Shown: one piece after another, positions 27,101 to 34,149 of the stretch
How the letters are laid out: the number at the start of each line of letters is the position of its first letter
How positions within the stretch are numbered: position 1 is the first letter of the stretch
Assembly: GCA_905214925.1 (NCBI GenBank)
Contig: CAJMOB010000012.1
Span: forward strand, 1 to 64,000
Source: Scybalomonas sp905214925
Lineage (GTDB): Bacteria > Bacillota > Clostridia > Lachnospirales > Lachnospiraceae
Length of the DNA stretch: 64,000 nt
Direction: 5' to 3'
Notes under the pieces: generated by a model
Told to the model about the DNA's origin: nothing
Seen by the model: the letters and a program-made list of their open reading frames with translations, nothing else
Database searches by the model: none
Translations under genes and position numbers: made by a program

Positions 27101-27259
27101 TATAGTAATGTATTCGTAGCCCTGACTGACAAGGCGATTTATAAAATCCTGTTCAAGCGCCGCTTCGCTTTGATAGTCAGTGCTTTTTCTTTTTTCAGGT
27201 GTGTACTCAGCCACTGTCGTACTTTCAGTAGAGCTTGCCACAATTTCAAAGCTATTCAT
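24128..27259 (-). CDS. hsdR: Type I restriction enzyme, R subunit
   Basis: A 1043-residue motor/nuclease subunit that cuts unmethylated DNA after translocation. The N-terminal nuclease domain has Y-D-V-T-I-L-V then H-I-E-L-K-K (D and E-x-K). The helicase has Walker A T-T-G-S-G-K-T, I-F-D-E-C-H-R-S (DECH), G-F-T-G-T-P and a later A-F-S-R-T-N-R motif VI. A helical C-terminal region binds the methylase. Length is normal. The start overlaps the hsdS stop by 8 bases, so it is translated in the same operon. The DNA here is less AT-rich than its surroundings, hinting at transfer. Confidence 0.96.
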   Translation of the reverse strand: MNSFEIVASSTESTTVAEYTPEKRKSTDYQSEAALEQDFINRLVSQGYEYITIKSEQDLIDNLRTQLEKLNNYTFFDKEWNDFYNSVISNGNDGIVEKTRKIQEDYLQNLTLDNGYVKNIKLIDKTNIHNNHLQVINQYEEDGGKHDTRYDVTILVNGLPLVHIELKKRGNAIREAFNQINRYQRDSFWASSGLYQYVQLFVISNGTHTKYYSNTTRFQHIKDNAEKNAAKKKKTSNSFEFTSYWADEKNRTIPDLVDFTKTFFAKHTLLNILTRYCVFTSEDLLLVMRPYQIAATEKILNRIIVSTNLKKTGRKEAGGYIWHTTGSGKTLTSFKTAQLAQGLNFIDKVLFVVDRKDLDYQTMKEYDRFEKGAANSNTSTKILQKQMEDDNARIIITTIQKLDKFISKNKEHEVYKKHIVMIFDECHRSQFGDMHKSITKHFKNYHIFGFTGTPIFAKNSNSSNDPNMRTTAQVFGGEPDENGNKVRPLHAYTIVDAIHDGNVLPFRIDYINTIKNPELLYDKQVKAIDREKALLDPKRVSEITQYILEHFEQKTYRNQSRSYYDHKVITNVEKMAKSKNNTVSEQKTTAKVNGFNSIFAVASIPAAIAYYNEFKKQMEETGHKLNIATIFSFNPNEEDPDDILQDENFDTSGLDQTSRDFLDSAIDDYNKLFNVSYDTSADKFPNYYKDVSLRMKNREIDLLIVVNMFLTGFDATTLNTLWVDKNLKDHGLIQAFSRTNRILNSVKTFGNIICFRNLEIATNNALALFGDKNARGMVILKTYNEYMNGYEDEHGKHIEGYNELVAKLVNEFPISSQIIGEDNKKEFIKLFGRILKLRNILRCFDDFESDSSVSVRDLQDYQSIYIDLYQDYAEKSDIEKERINDDIVFEIELIKQVEVNIDYILMLVAKYHESNCEDKTILANINKSIDASVELRSKKALIEGFVAQMTVKTDIEKDWKDFVKKQKEQDLETIIKDEKLKHDEAQKFIENSFRDGGIKTIGTDLDKILPPISRFSCGSNRALKKQTVIDKLKDFFEKYFGLV

Positions 27260-28463
27260 TTTCCACCGCCTCCTTTTTCTTAAAAGTTAAGAGCTTATCT
27301 CGGTAATATTCATATTGCTTTTGTCTTGCTTCAATTTCAGCAGGCAATCCTTCGCTTATATCGTTGCAAAGCCTATCGAAACGATCAAGCATATCAACTA
27401 TGCGCTGTTGTTCTGCAAGTGACTTTTCCTTATCTTCTGGATATGGAATTGGAATTTCTAAGCCTAAAATTCTTGACGAATTAAGGTCCCCCCGTGCTCC
27501 CTCTTTTTTTGCAATCAAATCGTCATATTGATTACAAACACAATAAAACACATATTTATCCAAAGCAACTTCTGGATTAATTTCTATTGCCAAACAGTGC
27601 TGATTTGTGGTTAATGGTATTTTATTTATAGCACAGCGTCCCGCTGATGCACCCGAAATCGCAACAATTACGCAATTTGCAGGTATCCACTTTGCTGATG
27701 TTTCTTGCACAGCTAATTCTGTAATAAAACAATCTGTCTTATTGATTTCATTAAAAACAACTTCTTGCGTTCTAAGCCACGGAATAGTCCCATTCTCATA
27801 GTAATCTTTATTACTTTTTAAAGGAGTACCGCCAGAGCGACTTGATAGTGCTATTTGTTTTAATGACTTTTTATTGGTATTTTTACTCAACAAATCATCT
27901 CTATAATACTCATACTGCTGTTTTCTCGCAGTGAGTTCCGTAGTGAGTTCCGTAGTGAGTTCCGTAGTGAGTTCCGTAAATTTATCCAGTATACGAACAA
28001 TCTCCTCTTGTACCGGTAAAGGAGGAAGGGGAATTTTAAACTTTGAATATTTTTCAATCCACTGACGGGTATGGTCTACAGGAGTGTATTGTATGTTTTT
28101 CATCACATGATATATATATCTAAAATCTGCATCGTGAGACCTATCCTTTTTTAATCTTAACATCTTCATTGCGGAAGATTTAACCTTAAAATTAAAGTCT
28201 ACCCAATGAGAAGAAGTAGTAAAATCGTCAAAAATTATAACCGGATTATTTGTTGACGCCTCAAATATACCTGTACTCTCATTAGTATAGCCCAAAATAA
28301 AAGATTGACCCGCTGTCAATACAGGTGTTTTAAATTCGTCATCGTATTTAGTATCTTTTACAATATATTTTGTAGGTTGCTCATAATCCATCACTGTGTA
28401 TAAAAAATCGTATTCTACACCCTCTGGGCAAAGTTCATTTATAAGTTGTTCTAATTTACTCAT
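27252..28463 (-). CDS. hsdS: Type I restriction enzyme, specificity subunit
   Basis: A 403-residue S subunit with two target-recognition domains, each followed by the conserved helical spacer (Q-Q-Y-E-Y-Y-R-D-D-L-L at mid-protein and Q-K-Q-Y-E-Y-Y-R-D-K-L at the end). The central spacer begins with four tandem T-E-L-T units encoded by perfect 12-bp repeats (27931-27978). ATG at 28463 is chosen for GGAGG 7 bases upstream; a GTG nine bases earlier has no such site. It overlaps the upstream gene's stop (ATGAGTAA). It sets the recognition sequence for both methylation and restriction. Confidence 0.95.
   Translation of the reverse strand: MSKLEQLINELCPEGVEYDFLYTVMDYEQPTKYIVKDTKYDDEFKTPVLTAGQSFILGYTNESTGIFEASTNNPVIIFDDFTTSSHWVDFNFKVKSSAMKMLRLKKDRSHDADFRYIYHVMKNIQYTPVDHTRQWIEKYSKFKIPLPPLPVQEEIVRILDKFTELTTELTTELTTELTARKQQYEYYRDDLLSKNTNKKSLKQIALSSRSGGTPLKSNKDYYENGTIPWLRTQEVVFNEINKTDCFITELAVQETSAKWIPANCVIVAISGASAGRCAINKIPLTTNQHCLAIEINPEVALDKYVFYCVCNQYDDLIAKKEGARGDLNSSRILGLEIPIPYPEDKEKSLAEQQRIVDMLDRFDRLCNDISEGLPAEIEARQKQYEYYRDKLLTFKKKEAVENE
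27931..27978 (-). repeat. Four perfect 12-bp repeats in hsdS
   Basis: GTGAGTTCCGTA is repeated four times head to tail without a mismatch. On the coding strand it specifies T-E-L-T four times in the central spacer. In EcoR124I-type enzymes the number of such 4-residue (T-A-E-L) repeats fixes the distance between the two half-sites, so slippage here would alter DNA specificity in frame. Confidence 0.95.
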
Positions 28464-29259
28464 TTTCTTCACCTCCGGTATGCCAGCCTAAGGTGCCTAT
28501 CGCATCCATTAGTTCTCTGTTAGTTTTTATTTTTTCCAGTACACCTGTAACTAATCGATAAAAAGCATCAAATTTTTGTAATGCCTCATCTTCGTCATAA
28601 TCTCCATGAACTACATCACTAAGCTCACCAAAGAGTTTGTAGCCATCTTCAGCAAATTCCGAAGGAATGATATTACATTGATCTTTTACTAGTGGAAGAA
28701 TCTGAATAAATGGTTTAAGATTGCCGTTTGCTTTCCTTGTTTTAATGGGAGGATTTGCAGCCTCTGCTGTTTGGGTAATAATTCTTTCAAAAACCTTTCT
28801 CAAATAAACAATAGACCCTGCTCCAAATCCTTCTCTGGCTGCCTTTTTGGCTTTTTCCAAAGCATCTGTAAAATCTCCATAAGTTTCAGTATTGAATGAA
28901 ACTGCTTCCGAAAATTTCTCACTTCTTTTTGCAATACGCACATAAGGATATTGACTATGTATATTATCTTCCTCCCTACACTCAAGCAAAAACCACATTT
29001 GCACAGAAGCACCGCAACGAGGGCATTCAAGAACACAGTCAACGCTAACAGTTTTTTCATTTACACCAATACAGAACAAGTCTTCCCCGGAATAAAATGT
29101 TCGCTGATCACCGCAATTATTACAATAATAATTTAATGCAACCTTGCCGACCGCAATTTTTTTAGAATTTCCGGTTTTAAGCTTTCTGCTACCTAAAAAT
29201 CCTTCTATTTGTACATAATCTGTTGTTATCGGTTTTGATAACACATCTGATAATCTCAT
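28456..29259 (-). CDS. DUF4145-like accessory protein of the type I RM operon
   Basis: A 267-residue protein between hsdM and hsdS. Residues about 45-90 hold a zinc ribbon (C-N-N-C-G-D-Q then C-P-R-C-G-A). The C-terminal half fits the DUF4145/HEPN-like helical fold (I-V-Y-L-R-K-V-F-E-R-I-I then L-F-G-E-L-S-D-V-V-H-G-D-Y-D). Such genes occur as riders in restriction operons; their activity is not settled. The gene overlaps hsdS by 8 bases and follows hsdM by 3, so it is co-translated and probably part of the defence function. Family call by motif resemblance. Confidence 0.75.
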   Translation of the reverse strand: MRLSDVLSKPITTDYVQIEGFLGSRKLKTGNSKKIAVGKVALNYYCNNCGDQRTFYSGEDLFCIGVNEKTVSVDCVLECPRCGASVQMWFLLECREEDNIHSQYPYVRIAKRSEKFSEAVSFNTETYGDFTDALEKAKKAAREGFGAGSIVYLRKVFERIITQTAEAANPPIKTRKANGNLKPFIQILPLVKDQCNIIPSEFAEDGYKLFGELSDVVHGDYDEDEALQKFDAFYRLVTGVLEKIKTNRELMDAIGTLGWHTGGEENE

Positions 29260-29262
29260 ATA

Positions 29263-30930
29263 TTACGCCTCCTCAATTTCAGCTATAATCGCATCAATTT
29301 CGGTACGCAATGTATTTTCACGCTGAACAATTTGAGATATTTGCTCATTAAGGACAACTATATCAATAACTTCTCTTGTATCCTCGCTTTCTACATAAGT
29401 TGATACAGAAAGATTGTAATCTGCATTTTGAATATCTTTCTGTTTAACAAGAGCAGTAAAATACTTTTCAGTCTTTCGATTGATATAAGCGTTTAATATA
29501 TTCTGAATGTTATCAGGCTCGTTGCCTGAAGTTCCATCACCCAATTTATTGCTGTTGGTAGACTTGACAAATTCTTTTGAAGCATCAATAAACAAAGTTT
29601 GGTTGTCGACTTTAGATTTTTTAAGAACCATAATGCAAGTTGCAATACTTGTTCCGTAAAAAAGGTTATTAGGCAACTGAATGATACATTCGATATAGTT
29701 ATTATCAATCAGATATTTTCTGATTTTCTGTTCTGCTCCGCCACGATACATAATACCAGGAAAACAAACAATAGCTGCTGTTCCGTCTATAGCAAGCCAA
29801 TGCAGACAATGCATAATAAAAGCAAAGTCTGCTTTTGATTTAGGAGCCAATACACCGGCAGGAGAAAAACGAGGATCGTTTATCAGTGTTCCGTTGTCAG
29901 AGCCTTCCCATTTAATAGAGTAAGGTGGATTTGAAACGATGGCTTCAAACGGTTCTTCATCCCAATGTTTAGGATCAATCAAAGTATCGCCGTGTTCAAT
30001 GCTGAATTTATCATAACCTATGTCATGCAGGAACATATTGATACGGCAAAGATTATAAGTTGTGATATTGATTTCCTGACCGAAAAATCCATTGCGGACG
30101 TTATCTTTACCGAGAATTTTTGCAAACTTCAAAAGCAACGAGCCGCTTCCCACAGCAGGGTCGTATACTTTGTTTACTTCTGTTTTCATTTTACCGTTAT
30201 TATCAAGAAGTGAAATTTTTGTCAGAAGCTCAGATACCTCTTGGGGTGTGAAAAATTCGCCGCCGCTTTTGCCGGCATTAGAAGCATACATTCCCATTAA
30301 ATATTCATAGGTATCCCCAAAAGCATCGATGGAATTATCTTGATAATTACCAAGATCCATATCCCCGATAACGGTGATTAATCTTTTAAGCCTCTTGTTT
30401 CTCTTGATAACTGTTGGTCCAAGTTTATTGCTGTTCACATCTATATCGTCAAACAATCCTTTAAAGTTTTCTTCACTTGGACTACCGATAGCAGACGCTT
30501 CAATATTTTTAAAATTCGTTTGCAATATTTCGTTTAAATTCTTGTCCAAATCAGTAATTTCTACTTCTTTGCCGTCTTTTTCCGCTTGAGCCTTTGCGTC
30601 TTTATCTGCTTTTTTAATTCTCTTCAATAGTCTTCCAAACAATTCACTGGGCATAATAAAGAAGCCTTTCTCTTGCACCATTTCTTGCTTGAGATTCCCA
30701 GGTAAATCTTCATCTTCAATTTCGGCATAATCAAAATCGATATTTCCCGCATCCCATTCACCTTTGTTCAGATAAGTTGTAAGGTTTTCAGATATATATC
30801 TATAAAACAACATACCTAAAACATATTGTTTGAAATCCCAACCATCGACACTTCCTCTAAGTTCATTAGCAAGCGCCCAGATTGTACGGTAAAGTTCTGT
30901 TCTCTCTTGTTCTCTTTTATTATCACTCAT
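29263..30930 (-). CDS. hsdM: Type I restriction enzyme, M subunit
   Basis: A 555-residue N6-adenine methylase. The N-terminal HsdM bundle (about 10-150) precedes the methylase fold: G-G-E-F-F-T-P, the SAM-binding D-P-A-V-G-S-G-S-L-L and the catalytic S-N-P-P-Y-S. Full length for the family. Start ATG overlaps the regulator stop (ATGAGTGA), with GGAG upstream. With HsdS it methylates the host's sites; the R subunit is encoded downstream in the same operon. Confidence 0.96.
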   Translation of the reverse strand: MSDNKREQERTELYRTIWALANELRGSVDGWDFKQYVLGMLFYRYISENLTTYLNKGEWDAGNIDFDYAEIEDEDLPGNLKQEMVQEKGFFIMPSELFGRLLKRIKKADKDAKAQAEKDGKEVEITDLDKNLNEILQTNFKNIEASAIGSPSEENFKGLFDDIDVNSNKLGPTVIKRNKRLKRLITVIGDMDLGNYQDNSIDAFGDTYEYLMGMYASNAGKSGGEFFTPQEVSELLTKISLLDNNGKMKTEVNKVYDPAVGSGSLLLKFAKILGKDNVRNGFFGQEINITTYNLCRINMFLHDIGYDKFSIEHGDTLIDPKHWDEEPFEAIVSNPPYSIKWEGSDNGTLINDPRFSPAGVLAPKSKADFAFIMHCLHWLAIDGTAAIVCFPGIMYRGGAEQKIRKYLIDNNYIECIIQLPNNLFYGTSIATCIMVLKKSKVDNQTLFIDASKEFVKSTNSNKLGDGTSGNEPDNIQNILNAYINRKTEKYFTALVKQKDIQNADYNLSVSTYVESEDTREVIDIVVLNEQISQIVQRENTLRTEIDAIIAEIEEA

Positions 30931-31276
30931 CTTTATATTCTCCGTTCTTTAATAATTTTTCATAGTCTATACCATTTCTCAATTGTCTGCACAAATCTTT
31001 ATTTTCTAAAATTTTTGCAATATCAGCAGGTACTTCATTTCGCTCTTGCGCAGCTAAATCAAAAAACAACGCTATTTGTTCAGAATTTGGATTCAATAAT
31101 CGAAGCATTGCAATTTGTCTGTCAGGAGGAGGTGGATTAACTTTACCGCTTAAAATATCATAAAAGTAAGGTTTCTTTATGCCAAGTGCGGTGTAAAACT
31201 TGACATTTGATAAATTTGCCTCTTTTATCATTTGCGCAAGCAAATTACAAAATCTCATAGAATCATCAACAATCAA
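30923..31276 (-). CDS. HTH regulator at the head of the RM operon
   Basis: A 117-residue helix-turn-helix protein (Cro/C1-like: F-C-N-L-L-A-Q-M-I then S-N-V-K-F-Y-T-A-L-G-I-K-K-P-Y-F-Y-D-I-L-S-G-K). The frame can start at TTG (31276, near GGTGG) or at an ATG six codons later that has no ribosome site, so the start is uncertain. It is the first gene of the operon and overlaps hsdM, and a 9-2-9 palindrome covers its promoter, so it very likely represses its own operon to time restriction after entry. This resembles control proteins of type II systems, here attached to a type I system. Confidence 0.75.
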   Translation of the reverse strand: MIVDDSMRFCNLLAQMIKEANLSNVKFYTALGIKKPYFYDILSGKVNPPPPDRQIAMLRLLNPNSEQIALFFDLAAQERNEVPADIAKILENKDLCRQLRNGIDYEKLLKNGEYKDE

Positions 31277-31299
31277 GTAATCACCACCGTTTCTAAATT

Positions 31300-31319
31300 A
31301 GTATGTAAGTTTACATACT
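31300..31319. promoter_or_regulatory. Palindromic operator of the RM operon
   Basis: AGTATGTAA-GT-TTACATACT is a perfect 9-2-9 inverted repeat lying just downstream of the -10 box. A third half-site, AGTATGT, overlaps the -10 region (about 31321-31328). Placement over the start point suits repression by the adjacent HTH regulator. Confidence 0.75.
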
Positions 31320-31322
31320 AAC

Positions 31323-31351
31323 ATACTATCATATTTAAAATTAAATGTCAA
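31323..31351 (-). promoter_or_regulatory. Promoter of the type I RM operon
   Basis: On the minus strand TTGACA (31346-31351) is separated by exactly 17 bases from TAGTAT (31323-31328). The predicted start point is near 31316, inside the operator. Confidence 0.8.
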
Positions 31352-31530
31352 TTAAAAAGCCTTTGAATGAGAGGACTTAGAGATTTCGAGAGATTATTAT
31401 AACACTGGAGTTTTTTACTGTAAGCTAAAGTACATTCAACCACTCTCATGTCACGTGGTTTATTTGTTTCCTAAAGTTCCATTGTTCGAAATATAAAAAA
31501 CTCCACAATGAAAAACAGAGCCTTGCTCTA

Positions 31531-32057
31531 ATCGGGTAGGAGGTAGATAATTATTTTATCTACCAACCTCCCAGTCGAATAAGTAAGAGGACTTTCACCT
31601 CAAACTTCTCACGGAACCGTACGTGAAAGTCTCCCTTCATACAGCTCTTATCATTTAACAATACAAGTACATCCTGCTCCCATGAGCAAACAGCTTCGGC
31701 TCTCGTTTCCTGATAGACGAGAGCCATTTCTCAGCCCTCTGCCTGCGTCCACGAAAACCCTTATACTTACACATTGCCCATTTTATTAGTCTGCGCTCAA
31801 TACACTGTAACGTAAATTTCCCAAAGTAATTCATCCACCCTCTAATCATCGGATTCAGTATTTCTGCAATCATGTCTATCTTGCACCTGTTTCTCACAGG
31901 CATACCTTACTTCAACACAATTGGTCGCCCAAAAGCATTGGAGGCTCGCTACAAGGCTCACTGGCGATTGCCTTGACCAGACTTTCACCGGCAAGCTGAT
32001 AACAGCTTGCAAAACACACGACTTTCCCCCTCTAGCAACGTGCGCCGCCAGGCGCAC
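31531..32057 (-). mobile_element. Miniature group II intron (class C type) with deleted ORF
   Basis: Read on the minus strand, the element starts with the group II 5' end GTGCGCC (32057 downward). It continues through a domain I-like structured segment, keeps only the last 82 codons of the reverse transcriptase (31655-31903), then shows a domain V stem (GAGCTGTATG ... CACGTACGGTTC). It ends in a domain VI hairpin (GGTAGATAA/TTATCTACC) and terminal CCCGAT at 31531. It sits 10 bases after a terminator hairpin (32067-32090), which is the target preference of group IIC introns. Full-length members run about 2 kb, so roughly 1.4 kb is missing. Confidence 0.75.
31655..31903 (-). pseudogene. C-terminal remnant of group II intron reverse transcriptase/maturase
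   Basis: 82 codons match the maturase end of group II intron proteins: M-I-R-G-W-M-N-Y-F-G-K-F then R-L-I-K-W-A-M-C-K-Y-K then R-R-R-Q-R-A-E-K-W-L. The reverse transcriptase fingers, the Y-A-D-D active site and most of the X domain are absent, so it cannot act. An ATG at 31903 comes from intron sequence. Confidence 0.85.
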
Positions 32058-32066
32058 ACAAAAAAT

Positions 32067-32090
32067 GAACAGAGCATTACTGCTCTGTCC
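32067..32090 (-). terminator. Terminator hairpin, target of the intron
   Basis: On the minus strand GGACAGAGCA / TGCTCTGTTC forms a stem followed by ATTTTTTGT and then the intron start. It corresponds to the terminator after the intact Xis-like gene at 21258-21281. Confidence 0.8.
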
Positions 32091-32098
32091 ATTTCCTT

Positions 32099-32284
32099 TT
32101 AATTCTGCTTACTTCTCTTATTAATGTATTCTACTACCGACTGCTTGGAAATTTTCCAACTCTTTCCTTCTCAATATGCTGAAATCAATCCATCGTTTAA
32201 AATTTTGTACGTTTGATTCATTCCAATTCGTAGTATTTCACTAAGTTCTTGTGCTGTCACTACCGCTTCATACTCTTCAAACAT
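32099..32284 (-). pseudogene. Second Xis-like gene, interrupted by a stop
   Basis: A 61-codon homologue of the Xis-like protein at 21290-21481, including the same ribosome-site region (GAAAGGGGAAACATC). The frame reads M-F-E-E-Y-E-A-V-V-T-A-Q-E-L-S-E, then T-Y-K-I-L-N-D-G-L-I-S-A-Y, then TGA where the intact copy has CGT (Arg), then E-G-K-S-W-K-I-S-K to a normal stop. A single nonsense mutation inactivated it. It marks the remains of a second related mobile element. Confidence 0.85.
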
Positions 32285-32401
32285 GATGTTTCCCCTTTCT
32301 TGATGATTTACTATGATGTTACTGTAATAAAAAAACTATGTGAACACAGCTATACATCTGACATTTTTTTCTTTGATACATAATCTATCATTTTGTAGAC
32401 A

Positions 32402-32515
32402 CATCTCTTTAAACTCGACTGGGTTTTGATGTCCATTGTCTTACTTTGTATTATGGCAATGGGACTTTATTCTGCGATCAACTTTGTAGAAAAAATGTAT
32501 TTACGGCAGTTTTAG
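32402..32515 (+). pseudogene. Possible C-terminal fragment of an ABC permease
   Basis: About 37 codons in frame to a TAG: L-F-K-L-D-W-V-L-M-S-I-V then M-A-M-G-L-Y-S-A-I-N-F-V-E-K. This resembles the last transmembrane helix of NitT/TauT-type ABC permeases. There is no start, ribosome site or upstream homology. Weak call. Confidence 0.35.
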
Positions 32516-32565
32516 TTCCTTATATCACTATTAGAAGATGAAAAAATATTTTTTACACAAATAAA

Positions 32566-32622
32566 AAAGGAATACTATTTCTCTCATAGCTATTGGTTGG
32601 GCTAAGAGAAGAGTATTCCTTT
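32566..32622 (-). terminator. Terminator after the CPCC gene
   Basis: AAAGGAATACT (32566-32576) pairs with AGTATTCCTTT (32612-32622), with inner TCTCT/AGAGA pairs. On the minus strand it is followed by TTTTTTATTT, about 100 bases past the CPCC gene stop. Confidence 0.65.
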
Positions 32623-32718
32623 ATTGACAAGTATATTTAAGCTTTAAGTTCATCTCTCTAATATTTTATAAACTTTGCAATATTCTTCTCTTTTATCATT
32701 TAACAAATAAGAAACACA

Positions 32719-33096
32719 TCATTTTACAATTTTACAGTACTTTTTTAAATAAGGTAATACTGCTCCATATCTTTTATACTTTTGTCTTGCCTCTGCTAAA
32801 GTCAATCCATGATTTTGATCACTTGGCTCACTTTCTGATTTTGTAAATAAATCTATTTCCCAAAAACAGATGGGACAAATATAGGCCAGTGCATCTCCAT
32901 GATTTGGAATTGTTTTATTCCCACAACATGGACATAAAGCATTTGCTACTATTTCATTTTCTACCCTTGTATTCTCTACTACCTTCTCTTCCTCTTTAGC
33001 ATTTATCTCAAAATGATTGCTAGCAGTCGGTAAAAATAAATACTCTTCTCTTTTCACACGAATCACCTTTATCCTTTTTATCAAACATAGTGCCAC
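32719..33096 (-). CDS. CPCC-family cysteine-rich protein
   Basis: A 125-residue protein whose C-terminal half is the CPCC domain: L-C-P-C-C-G-N-K-T, then Y-x-C-P-I-C-F-W-E-I-D and L-T-L-A-E-A-R-Q-K-Y. The Cys pairs suggest a small zinc site; function unknown. The first 48 residues are atypical and begin at a GTG (33096) inside a 52-bp sequence duplicated from the start of the AAA/DUF4143 gene. The true domain was therefore probably fused to a borrowed leader by deletion, and the N-terminal extension may be artificial. Confidence 0.7.
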   Translation of the reverse strand: MALCLIKRIKVIRVKREEYLFLPTASNHFEINAKEEEKVVENTRVENEIVANALCPCCGNKTIPNHGDALAYICPICFWEIDLFTKSESEPSDQNHGLTLAEARQKYKRYGAVLPYLKKYCKIVK

Positions 33097-33132
33097 CTCT
33101 TTCTACCTCTTATCTCCTAGTATATCGAAAAG
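33081..33132. repeat. 52-bp repeat, copy 2
   Basis: It matches 15939-15990 at 49 of 52 bases, including an ATG-TTT-GAT start that is now out of frame with the CPCC gene. It is the leftover leader of a second AAA/DUF4143 gene. Confidence 0.8.
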
Positions 33133-33189
33133 CCAAACTTATGACAATTTCTATATAACTCCTACTTTGTTTCACTTTTTATTGAATTC

Positions 33190-33719
33190 TTATTCCTTGT
33201 TTAATGGAATCAATCTCTCACCCATATTTTTTATTGCTTTTTCTACACGTTCTATATTAACATTTCCAATTTCTTGATCATAGTTATTAATCAATTCTGC
33301 TATTGTTTTCCCCATACCTTCATTTTCATTGCTTGTATCATATACCCCTTCATCTAAGGAGTATCATATATTAATGCATAATAACTGGAACTATTTCCTA
33401 GACTAAACTCAATGACATAAGTCATATATTCGTTATCAAAAATTTTCATATCTATTAACTTAATATCATTTGGGTTCTGTAAATTATCTTTCAAGGTACG
33501 AATAGCTGACTGTGTCCCAGATTCAAGTGCTAATTCTTTTCTTAACTCTTTTTCTAACTCAGAGTCTTTTACTGTATTCAAAAACATTAATGCTTGATAA
33601 TAGTCTCCTAGCAGTATACTATTATTAATATTCTTTTTTAAACTTCCATAAATCTCTATGTAATATCTGTTTTCGCTTTTTATAAAACAAAGGAATCTAT
33701 GCCAATAGCATGAATACAA
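33190..33719 (-). pseudogene. Frameshifted unknown gene
   Basis: Two consecutive frames form one apparent protein. 33354-33719 gives a helical segment with Y-Y-Q-A-L-M-F-L-N-T-V-K-D-S-E-L and ends in S-S-Y-Y-A-L-I-Y-D-T-P. A second frame (33190 to about 33350) continues with E-G-V-Y-D-T-S-N-E-N-E-G-M-G-K-T-I and ends R-L-I-P-L-N-K-E. The N-terminus lacks a ribosome site. No family recognised; the frameshift near 33350 marks it as broken. Confidence 0.5.
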
Positions 33720-33743
33720 AAAATTTCAGCTAGACTAGATACT

Positions 33744-33968
33744 ATGTCCATTCTTCTCCTTTGTTCCTCGTATCTCAATTTCAAATCCAATCACAATAAC
33801 CATAGTATTTTAAAAGAAAGAATGTTAAAATTAGAAAAGCAAGTAAAAGAAGCTGGTGGAGCTATGATTCAATTGCAGGCTGTCAATGATGAAATGCATG
33901 AAAAGTTTTATGGTAAATTGGGGTATAAAGATGCAACCAATCTCATATTGAAATCGAAATGGATTTAA
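33744..33968 (+). pseudogene. C-terminal remnant of a GNAT acetyltransferase
   Basis: A 74-codon frame whose last 50 codons resemble a GNAT end: M-L-K-L-E-K-Q-V-K-E-A-G-G then I-Q-L-Q-A-V-N and F-Y-G-K-L-G-Y-K-D-A-T-N. The acetyl-CoA-binding R/Q-x2-G-x-G/A motif is missing and there is no ribosome site, so only a fragment is left. Confidence 0.6.
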
Positions 33969-34001
33969 GACAACTTTAAAATTTTTATCTTATAAAAGCC
34001 A

Positions 34002-34056
34002 AAAGGAATATTCATATCTCATTGCAATTAAGCAATTAAGATATGAATATTCCTTT
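34002..34056. terminator. Long bidirectional hairpin
   Basis: AAAGGAATATTCATATCT (34002-34019) and AGATATGAATATTCCTTT (34039-34056) form a perfect 18-bp stem between convergent features, ending the leftward lactonase-like gene. Confidence 0.65.
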
Positions 34057-34149
34057 ATTCGAATAAAGACATCTCTTTTACTTCTACTCTTAAACCATGC
34101 TATCCATCTATCTTATTACACTTCCTATTAGGAGCATTGTTATAGAAAC

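Larger units (their letters stand above)
32285..32718. other. Mostly gene-free scar region
   Basis: This holds the upstream region of the broken Xis gene, a possible permease fragment (32402-32515) and the terminator at 32566-32622. No intact gene is seen. Confidence 0.5.

Noticed and set aside
27931..27978. Short tandem repeats considered as a CRISPR array
   Set aside because: Units are 12 bp without spacers and lie in frame inside hsdS.
31842..32057. A 71-codon minus-strand frame considered as a gene
   Set aside because: It is the structured 5' part of the group II intron; composition and position fit domain I RNA, and there is no ribosome site.
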